The notes beneath the pieces are model-generated. The model searched no databases, was not told where the DNA came from, and saw only the letters and a program-made list of their open reading frames with translations. Shown here piece by piece: positions 1 to 3,780 of a stretch of DNA of 5,164 bases; the stretch's first letter is position 1, and the number at the start of each line of letters is the position of its first letter. The translations under genes were made by a program, and so were the position numbers. Source of the stretch: Pseudomonadota bacterium (GTDB lineage: Bacteria > Pseudomonadota > Gammaproteobacteria > Burkholderiales > Burkholderiaceae_C); the NCBI GenBank assembly GCA_023396625.1, contig JAEWVY010000370.1, positions 1 through 5,164 on the forward strand, in the 5' to 3' direction.

Positions 1-21
1 CCGCAGCCGGCCGGACTGCGG
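1..21 (-). terminator. GC-rich hairpin after the major coat gene
   Basis: CCGCAG (1-6) pairs perfectly with CTGCGG (16-21) around a 9-nt GC-only loop apart from one A. On the minus strand it begins 7 nt after the coat gene stop codon. Filamentous phages commonly have a strong terminator just after the major coat gene, which keeps coat mRNA abundant and downstream expression low. The window ends before any T-run could be seen, so rho-independent termination is inferred. Confidence 0.45.
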
Positions 22-28
22 CATGGGA

Positions 29-238
29 TCAGCTCAACGCACGACGGACCCACTGGAAGGCCTTGACGCCGATATAGATCAGCAGCACGGCACCGCCGAT
101 GGCAGCAATCGGCGCGGCCTGGGCGGCAATGTCGGTCGTGACCGCAGTCACATCCACGGCAGCAGCGTTGGCCTCGGCCACGGTCAACAGAACACCAGCA
201 CCGGCCAGAGCACGGCCAAAAACTTTACGAACTTGCAT
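29..238 (-). CDS. Major coat protein precursor (CoatB/pVIII-like)
   Basis: This 69-residue protein is the likely subunit of the filamentous virion. It has a signal peptide: basic start (R4, K5, R9), hydrophobic stretch 10-20, and an A-N-A cleavage site at 23-25. Cleavage there leaves a 44-residue mature protein, the size of known inovirus coats (about 44-50). The mature N-terminal part carries D29 and D36. Residues about 41-58 form one membrane helix containing AIGG. The C-terminus is basic (K59, R65, R66), fitting DNA contact inside the filament. The subunit would wait in the inner membrane before assembly. The ATG at 238 follows an AGGAG (246-250) by 7 nt, a strong ribosome site suited to the most abundant protein. 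It sits 4 nt after the preceding gene. Similarity to the Pf1/Pf-type coat family is judged by eye. Confidence 0.9.
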   Translation of the reverse strand: MQVRKVFGRALAGAGVLLTVAEANAAAVDVTAVTTDIAAQAAPIAAIGGAVLLIYIGVKAFQWVRRALS

Positions 239-242
239 TTGA

Positions 243-452
243 TTACTCCTGTGAAGTTAAAGAATCGCCGTCTGTGTGTCTGAGCGTTCGAACGAGCATC
301 CTGAATGCCCACCCGAGTGCCCAGATCGCGAGGACGGCACCCGCGATAAGTGCCCCGTCAGCTGTGTCCAGCTGGAGGGGTGGAAGGCTCAAGTCATGCG
401 TCACCACCACCGTGCAGGTGCCAGGGCATGAGATGACAGTAGGTTCAGCCAC
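243..452 (-). CDS. Small single-span membrane protein, probable minor coat protein
   Basis: The 69-residue protein has a CPGTC motif (C9, C13), a Leu/Pro-rich segment (21-28), one membrane helix at about 33-54 rich in Ala, Leu and Trp, then a basic stretch (R51, R55, R58) and a polar tail. There is no signal peptide. Its place between the SSB and the major coat gene matches the paired small ORFs of Pf-like phages and the pVII/pIX tip proteins of Ff phages, so a virion-tip role is inferred from position and topology. The start is a GTG at 452 with no clear Shine-Dalgarno. It overlaps the end of the upstream gene by 8 nt, which suggests translational coupling. Its stop codon lies beside the coat gene's ribosome site. 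I cannot say whether it is the pVII or pIX equivalent. Confidence 0.72.
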   Translation of the reverse strand: MAEPTVISCPGTCTVVVTHDLSLPPLQLDTADGALIAGAVLAIWALGWAFRMLVRTLRHTDGDSLTSQE

Positions 453-669
453 GGGAGACCGAGAACTGCGCAGCGCGGGCGCGGGCTTCGCGGATGCGGC
501 GACGGCGGACCTCGAGGTCCATCACCCAGTCGGCAAGACTGCGAGCGATGGACGCGAAAAAGCCCCAGGCAGCCGCACCGAGCAAGCCAGCACAGAAGCC
601 GACCTGGGCGACGGCGACCGCGAACTGACGCAGTTGTTCCGGTGGCATCGACGGATCGAGGATGAGCAT
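445..669 (-). CDS. Small membrane protein with basic tail, probable minor coat or assembly protein
   Basis: This 74-residue protein has a short N-terminus, one membrane helix at about 16-40 (Gly/Ala/Phe rich), and a strongly basic amphipathic tail: RRRR at 55-58 and more Arg to residue 65. The basic tail would sit in the cytoplasm or contact phage DNA. I chose the ATG at 669 because it overlaps the SSB stop in a TGATG arrangement typical of coupled translation. A GTG one codon upstream (672) would add one residue. No separate Shine-Dalgarno is visible. It is the first of two small ORFs between SSB and coat, the slot of pVII/pIX-type genes. The family was not recognised beyond that; the role is inferred from position. 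Confidence 0.68.
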   Translation of the reverse strand: MLILDPSMPPEQLRQFAVAVAQVGFCAGLLGAAAWGFFASIARSLADWVMDLEVRRRRIREARARAAQFSVSRG

Positions 670-983
670 CACTCGACCACGTCAAGGGTGATATCCACCG
701 GGACGATGGTTTGCGTCTCGCCCGTCTCGCGGTCGGTGATCCGATACGGCTTCCGGCTGAAGCCACCCACGACACAAACCAGAGACACCAGATCGCCCAC
801 CGAACCCACCGGCTGCGCGCTTCGAACCTCCAGGGTCTGAGGCCGGCTATAGGGGTCAGCAGCAGGCGTCACCACCCGCGTGTAAACGGTCTTCTCGTAC
901 CGGCGACGCGCATCGACACGCCCCTTGACAAGCACCTGCATGGGCTTCACGGAAGCCAACGACGACTGAGGAACAGCACTCAT
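669..983 (-). CDS. Phage single-stranded DNA-binding protein (DUF1293-like)
   Basis: The 104-residue protein sits directly after the replication gene, the place of the gene V-type protein that coats new phage single strands and switches replication from double to single strands. It has a basic cluster DARRRYEK (24-31), aromatic residues Y30, Y34 and Y45, a DPYSRPQ segment (43-49), and beta-strand-like alternation over 62-74 and 91-103. This fits a small OB-like nucleic-acid binder. By eye it resembles the DUF1293 group of inovirus SSBs rather than the Ff gene V protein; that naming is from memory. The ATG at 983 has an AAGGAG (989-994) 5 nt upstream. No transmembrane segment is seen. Its stop overlaps the next gene. 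Confidence 0.75.
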   Translation of the reverse strand: MSAVPQSSLASVKPMQVLVKGRVDARRRYEKTVYTRVVTPAADPYSRPQTLEVRSAQPVGSVGDLVSLVCVVGGFSRKPYRITDRETGETQTIVPVDITLDVVE

Positions 984-1042
984 AACAACTCCTTAAAACG
1001 GGCCTGAACCGCGCCCGCGCCGGCCCCGGAACTACCGGGAAT
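984..1042 (-). promoter_or_regulatory. Rep-SSB intergenic hairpins, possible attenuator
   Basis: Two GC-rich hairpins lie between the Rep stop and the SSB ribosome site. CCCGG (1025-1029) pairs with CCGGG (1035-1039) around a 5-nt loop. CGGGC (999-1003) pairs with GCCCG (1013-1017) around a 9-nt loop, and on the minus strand this one is followed by TTTT (998-995) and then AAGGAG. The second resembles a weak terminator that could limit read-through between Rep and SSB. The stems are only 5 bp, so the call is tentative. Confidence 0.3.
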
Positions 1043-2017
1043 TCACACAGACGAATAGCTCATTGACGGCGAGAATCCAGACACCGACGCCTTCTCCAGC
1101 CGTCGCGGGACACCGGGCCTCGAAATCAGCTCGACCAACTCGTCAGACGACACCACCCCTCGCAAGACGTGCAGGACCTTGCCGTACTGCGCACGGGCGT
1201 AATGCACCAGCCTGTCCATGGACAAGTCGCCCTCTTTCTGATGCGTGCTGATGCGCTGAGGTGCCCCTTCCACCATCTGAGCGAGGCACTTGTAAGCGCC
1301 TGCGAAATACTCATCGCAGCGGGTAAGCACATCGAGGGGAATGTCCCGGTCGCGGCGGCGAAGCTCGACCTCGAAGCGGGTCCACTTGTCACCCGAACCC
1401 GGAGCCAGTTGCAGCCCTTTTTCATAGGCCCGGAGCATCTTTCCGTTCTCGCGGCGACCGATCTCAAGCGTTCGTCCATAGAACGGCGTCGGACTCAGCC
1501 AGTCCCCCGGCGTGCTGTGCCGCGGCGGGCGGCCCTCGCCTGCCGTGAACTGGCCAGCCTCGAGCCAGCCTTTGGCGTCATCGACCGAGAATTCACCATT
1601 CAGGCAATCGACCGCCAGGTCAACGCGAGTGATCACGGGCTCAGAGAGAGAATGAATCCACTCGTGGACTCGACGCATCGAACCGATGCGAGAACAGGCG
1701 GACCCGGACAGATCGAGGCGGGCGCGGCCACGCATACGGTCGCCGCCCCAGTCGAGGAGGGCCAACTGGTGTTTCGCTCCGTCATCAAGGCGGCAGAAGA
1801 TGCGGGCACCGTTCGCGAAGCCGAAATGGCCGTGGCCGGCCTCAGCCTCGGCTGCGATCCCATGGATGCGGAGCAAATCCAGCACCATGGCCGGGACGTG
1901 TTCCTCGGGGTCGGGGTGCCAAGTGACGGTCAACCAGTCAACTTTGGCGGCCTGGGGAGTTTCCCCCAGTGTTACAGCACTGGGCGAAGCGCTTCGCGCC
2001 GACGACACGCGGGTCAT
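1043..2017 (-). CDS. Phage replication initiation protein (Rep_trans / RstA-like)
   Basis: This 324-residue protein is the likely rolling-circle initiator that nicks the phage plus-strand origin. It shows the pattern of the replication initiation factor family (Rep_trans): DWLTVTWH near residue 27, TRVDLAVD near 130, the block around RRENGKMLRAYEKG (189-201), and RFEVELRRRDRDIP at 214-227. By analogy, the tyrosine in RAYEKG (Y198) is the best candidate for the DNA-linked residue; this is inference. I chose the ATG at 2017 because GGAGGT (2024-2029) lies 6 nt upstream. The in-frame ATG at 2053 would add 12 residues and has no comparable site. The start overlaps the stop of a possible upstream ORF as ATGA. 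It heads the coat/replication cluster. Confidence 0.88.
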   Translation of the reverse strand: MTRVSSARSASPSAVTLGETPQAAKVDWLTVTWHPDPEEHVPAMVLDLLRIHGIAAEAEAGHGHFGFANGARIFCRLDDGAKHQLALLDWGGDRMRGRARLDLSGSACSRIGSMRRVHEWIHSLSEPVITRVDLAVDCLNGEFSVDDAKGWLEAGQFTAGEGRPPRHSTPGDWLSPTPFYGRTLEIGRRENGKMLRAYEKGLQLAPGSGDKWTRFEVELRRRDRDIPLDVLTRCDEYFAGAYKCLAQMVEGAPQRISTHQKEGDLSMDRLVHYARAQYGKVLHVLRGVVSSDELVELISRPGVPRRLEKASVSGFSPSMSYSSV

Positions 2018-2268
2018 TGCTCGACCTCCGGACGGCGAATGGAGACATGCCATGGATCAGCCCACGCTACGATGTAGCCTCGCTCCCTCCAAAACTTCAC
2101 GTAGTCATCAACACTCGACGGGGATGTGAAGGTGCGCTCCGATGATCGGAAGGACTTAGGGAGGGCACCCTTAGGGAGGGTGACGTGATAGAGGTGATGC
2201 GGATCAACAGGGGGAGATATGAACTGGCAAGCTTTTGAGCTCGAAATGACGCGACTGACCATATTCAT
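2014..2268 (-). CDS. Possible small protein upstream of Rep, start uncertain
   Basis: An open frame ends in TGA that overlaps the Rep ATG as ATGA, the usual sign of coupled genes. Its last 55 or so residues look protein-like: a repeated LPK, then DDYVKFWRERGY and VAWADPWHV, rich in Trp and Tyr, with a charged end. The start is unclear. ATG at 2268 (84 residues) or 2262 (82 residues) would overlap the plus-strand membrane-protein gene, and neither has a good Shine-Dalgarno. A GTG at 2100 would give only 28 residues. The frame stays open to 2562, but that upstream part reads like the antisense of the plus-strand gene. I do not recognise the family. It may instead be non-coding leader DNA of Rep. 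Confidence 0.35.
   Translation of the reverse strand: MNMVSRVISSSKACQFISPPVDPHHLYHVTLPKGALPKSFRSSERTFTSPSSVDDYVKFWRERGYIVAWADPWHVSIRRPEVEQ
2018..2218. promoter_or_regulatory. Rep upstream region with 11-bp direct repeats and a 13-bp palindrome
   Basis: The 201 bp between the Rep start and the next plus-strand gene contain two identical copies of CTTAGGGAGGG (2155-2165 and 2170-2180), 15 bp apart, and a perfect palindrome TCCGATGATCGGA (2138-2150). Such elements suit protein-binding sites near a promoter or origin. I could not assign a convincing -35/-10 pair on either strand. The region also lies inside the possible minus-strand ORF. Confidence 0.35.
2155..2180. repeat. Two 11-bp direct repeats, CTTAGGGAGGG
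   Basis: The two copies are exact and separated by CACC, with a 15-bp period. Fifteen bp equals five codons, so in the minus-strand reading they encode LPK twice. The repeat may be an iteron or regulator site, or a short peptide repeat. Confidence 0.6.
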
Positions 2269-2467
2269 CTTCGCAGTCGAGGCCATCGCCTTCATCGTGG
2301 TGTGCTGGGTCATGTACATAGTGATCAAGTCGGCAATCAGAGACGGGATCAACGAGTCACGGCTGGGGGACAGATGGACAGCCGAAGTACAGAAGGCGCG
2401 ATGGCAAGCAGACAGAGAGGGGCCGCCAACAGTGCCGGACATGCCCGACATGCGGGCAGAGAGGTAG
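2219..2467 (+). CDS. Small membrane protein of unknown function
   Basis: The 82-residue protein has a short polar N-terminus, one membrane helix at about 12-37 (Ile, Phe and Val rich, with an unusual buried glutamate, E21), and a charged, probably cytoplasmic tail of 45 residues with W53 and W62, ending Pro-rich (PPTVPDMPDM). There is no cleavable signal peptide. GGGGAG (2211-2216) precedes the ATG at close spacing, so initiation is plausible but not ideal. It lies on the regulator strand between Rep and the regulator, where inoviruses often carry accessory genes. A role in immunity, superinfection exclusion or host-membrane change is possible, but nothing in the sequence shows it. No family was recognised. 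Confidence 0.62.
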   Translation: MNWQAFELEMTRLTIFIFAVEAIAFIVVCWVMYIVIKSAIRDGINESRLGDRWTAEVQKARWQADREGPPTVPDMPDMRAER

Positions 2468-2501
2468 CGGTTGAGGTAAAAGGCATATTCACGAGAGCGC
2501 T

Positions 2502-2518
2502 GCAACCACAATGGTTGC
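2502..2518. promoter_or_regulatory. Operator-like dyad O1
   Basis: GCAACC-ACAAT-GGTTGC is a perfect inverted repeat, 7 bp per arm if the inner A/T pair is counted. It is the first of three sites sharing the form GCAAYC-N5-GRKTGC and is probably bound by a dimer of the nearby regulator. Its centre is near 2510. Confidence 0.5.
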
Positions 2519-2535
2519 GGAACGCACGTTAAACT

Positions 2536-2552
2536 GCAACCGAATTGAGTGC
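2536..2552. promoter_or_regulatory. Operator-like dyad O2 (imperfect)
   Basis: GCAACC-GAATT-GAGTGC has the same arm length and 5-nt spacer as O1 and O3, with an imperfect right arm. Its centre near 2544 lies 34 bp from O1 and 23 bp from O3. Its right arm is part of the tandem GAGTGCAA repeat. Confidence 0.4.
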
Positions 2553-2558
2553 AAGAGT

Positions 2559-2575
2559 GCAATCAACGTGATTGC
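2559..2575. promoter_or_regulatory. Operator-like dyad O3
   Basis: GCAATC-AACGT-GATTGC is a perfect inverted repeat, extended to 7 bp by flanking T and A (2558-2576). It is closest to the regulator start, 27 nt upstream, so binding here could give autoregulation. Confidence 0.5.
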
Positions 2576-2602
2576 AAAAATACAACAGTTCGAGGACCCT
2601 CT

Positions 2603-2866
2603 ATGCAAAACACAATGAATCTGCTAGACGAAGCACTATTGGTGAAGCCAGCGCAGGAGTGGCACAAGACACTGCGACTGAATCGCAACGCCTTTCACAA
2701 CGCAAGGATTCGGGGGCACTTGAGCCCAGCCATTGCCGGAGCATTGGCGGACGAACTCGGAAAAGACCCAAAGGATTGGATCGTGATCGCGGCTTTGGAA
2801 TCTGAACGAGACAGCGAATGCAAGGTCCGCATGCTCAAGAAAGCGAAGCAAATTACATCGCTTTAA
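2603..2866 (+). CDS. Phage Cro/RstR-like regulator (DUF3693-type)
   Basis: This 87-residue protein is probably the DNA-binding regulator that sets lysogenic or productive state by controlling phage transcription. A helix-turn-helix is likely at about 16-53: EWHKTLRLNRNAFHNAR followed by LSPAIAGALADELGKD. The next segment, DWIVIAALESERD (58-70), is the helix typical of small inovirus regulators of the DUF3693 type, recalled from the family. The C-terminus is basic. The ATG at 2603 has GAGGA (2592-2596) 6 nt upstream. The GTG at 2549 would start inside operator DNA and is rejected. It is on the strand opposite Rep, as RstR is to RstA. Its TAA lies inside the junction palindrome, 15 nt before nadK on the same strand. 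Confidence 0.8.
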   Translation: MQNTMNLLDEALLVKPAQEWHKTLRLNRNAFHNARIRGHLSPAIAGALADELGKDPKDWIVIAALESERDSECKVRMLKKAKQITSL

Positions 2867-2879
2867 TGATGTAATTTGC
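2848..2879. repeat. Perfect 12-8-12 inverted repeat at the phage-host junction (candidate att site)
   Basis: GCAAATTACATC (2848-2859) is the exact inverse of GATGTAATTTGC (2868-2879), with an 8-nt loop GCTTTAAT between. It covers the regulator stop and ends 2 nt before the nadK ATG. Size and symmetry (two 11-12-bp arms around 6-8 bp) resemble a Xer recombination site. The arms match the well-conserved XerD arm of dif only partly (about 7 of 11 by eye). It could instead be a terminator, although its stem is AT-rich and no T-run follows on the plus strand, or an operator. Confidence 0.45.
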
Positions 2880-2881
2880 GC

Positions 2882-3778
2882 ATGCATTCCATCTTCCACC
2901 ATGTGGCGCTGATCGGCAAATACCATGCCAATGTGTCGCGTGGGCAGTCGGACGCCCTGCATCGGCTGCTCGAGGATATCGCCCAGTTTCTGCATGCGCG
3001 GGACTGCGAGCTGGCCATCGAAACGGAAACGGCATCCAATGCCGGTCTCACCGGCTACCCGGTCCTGGACGTGCCCGCCATCGGCAAGCACTGCGACCTC
3101 GGTCTGGTCATTGGCGGCGATGGCACGATGCTGGGCATCGGACGGCAACTCGCGCGGTTCGGGGTCCCGCTGATTGGCATCAATCATGGCCGGCTCGGCT
3201 TCATCACCGACATTGCCCTCGCGAACTACCGCGCCACGCTCGCGCCGATGCTCAAGGGCGACTATGACGAGGATCGCCGCGCCCTGATGCACGCCCGCGT
3301 CGTTCGCGACGGTCATTGTGTCTTCGATGCCCTGGCGATGAACGACGTCGTGGTCCATCGCGGCGCCATCTCCGGCATGGTTGAACTGCGGGTGGAAGTG
3401 GGCGGCCATTTCGTCGCCAATCAACGCGCCGACGGTCTGATCATCGCCACGCCGACGGGGGCCACCGCCTACGCCCTTTCGGCCGGCGGACCGCTGCTCC
3501 ACCCGTCCATTCCGGGCTGGGTCCTGGTGCCGATCGCGCCGCACACGCTGTCCAACCGGCCCATCGTCCTGCCCGACGTCGCGGAAGTGGCCATCGAGAT
3601 CGTGGCTGGGCGCGATGCCAGCGTCAATTTCGATATGCAGACATTGACGTCGCTGCTGCACGGCGACCGGATCATCGTCCGGCGCTCGGAACACAACGTA
3701 CGCTTCCTCCATCCTCGGGGGTGGAGCTATTTCGACACACTTCGCGAAAAACTTCACTGGAACGAAGGAGGTTCCTGA
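2882..3778 (+). CDS. nadK: NAD kinase
   Basis: This cytoplasmic enzyme phosphorylates NAD+ with ATP to make NADP+, the only route to NADP in most bacteria, so it is normally essential. The 298 residues match the family size (E. coli 292). Visible hallmarks are GGDG (78-81, catalytic D80), INHGRLGFITD just after it, the ND pair N154-D155 (the family NE/D motif), the glycine-rich nucleotide site from D184 to P204 with TPTGATAY, and a C-terminal SYFDTLREKLHW. The ATG at 2882 gives the usual start just before VALIGKY; TTG at 2876 would add two residues. No Shine-Dalgarno is visible because the phage junction palindrome occupies that place, so expression may depend on transcription or translation from the phage regulator gene. 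recN follows by 2 nt. Confidence 0.96.
   Translation: MHSIFHHVALIGKYHANVSRGQSDALHRLLEDIAQFLHARDCELAIETETASNAGLTGYPVLDVPAIGKHCDLGLVIGGDGTMLGIGRQLARFGVPLIGINHGRLGFITDIALANYRATLAPMLKGDYDEDRRALMHARVVRDGHCVFDALAMNDVVVHRGAISGMVELRVEVGGHFVANQRADGLIIATPTGATAYALSAGGPLLHPSIPGWVLVPIAPHTLSNRPIVLPDVAEVAIEIVAGRDASVNFDMQTLTSLLHGDRIIVRRSEHNVRFLHPRGWSYFDTLREKLHWNEGGS
3765..3772 (+). promoter_or_regulatory. Strong ribosome binding site for recN
   Basis: AAGGAGGT is a full match to the 16S rRNA tail, 8 nt before the GTG at 3781. It lies inside the last nadK codons and fixes the recN start. Its strength contrasts with the absent site of nadK. Confidence 0.85.
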
Positions 3779-3780
3779 CC

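Larger units (their letters stand above)
2468..2602. promoter_or_regulatory. Regulator upstream region with operator cluster
   Basis: This 135-bp AT-richer stretch lies between the membrane-protein gene and the regulator. It holds three related 17-bp dyads (listed separately) and a tandem GAGTGCAA (2547-2554 and 2555-2562). It very probably contains the promoter of the regulator, and perhaps a minus-strand promoter for Rep. A possible but weak minus-strand pair is TTGCAC with TTTAAC in the 2530s to 2550s. I do not assign it firmly. Confidence 0.55.
1..2880. mobile_element. Inovirus (filamentous phage) prophage, partial: replication, coat and control region
   Basis: The run of Rep, SSB, two small membrane proteins and a signal-peptide-bearing coat precursor on one strand, with a small HTH regulator on the other, is the standard layout of Pf/CTX-like filamentous phages. 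The right border is placed at about 2848-2880, where phage-type genes end and nadK begins. Base composition also changes: hand counts give 25 of 60 GC at 2521-2580 and 40 of 60 at 3121-3180. The left border is outside the window, as are the expected adsorption protein and Zot/pI ATPase genes. No integrase, transposase or serine recombinase gene is present in the visible part. I cannot tell whether the prophage is intact. Confidence 0.88.

Noticed and set aside
274..840. Plus-strand open frame (188 codons) opposite the SSB and minor coat genes
   Set aside because: The minus-strand genes form a coherent phage cluster with coupled starts; the plus reading is low-complexity shadow sequence.
2018..2053. 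Longer Rep start at the ATG at 2053
   Set aside because: The ATG at 2017 has GGAGGT at 6-nt spacing, while the upstream ATG has none and adds 12 residues that hold no family motif.
1169..2077. Plus-strand open frame (302 codons) opposite Rep
   Set aside because: Rep has family motifs and a proper ribosome site; the plus-strand reading has neither.
2197..2238. Short plus-strand peptide starting at ATG 2197 after GAGG
   Set aside because: It runs only about 13 codons and overlaps the membrane-protein start in another frame; a leader peptide is possible but unsupported.
2549..2602. GTG start at 2549 for the regulator
   Set aside because: It lies within the operator cluster; the ATG at 2603 has GAGGA at good spacing and gives the usual family length.
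2848..2879. Canonical dif site
   Set aside because: The two arms are identical inverses and match the conserved XerD arm only partly; the XerC arm match is poor. Kept only as a candidate att-like palindrome.
2636..3757. Long minus-strand open frame (373 codons) across nadK
   Set aside because: It is the antisense of a clear NAD kinase gene with all its motifs; high GC makes such open frames common.
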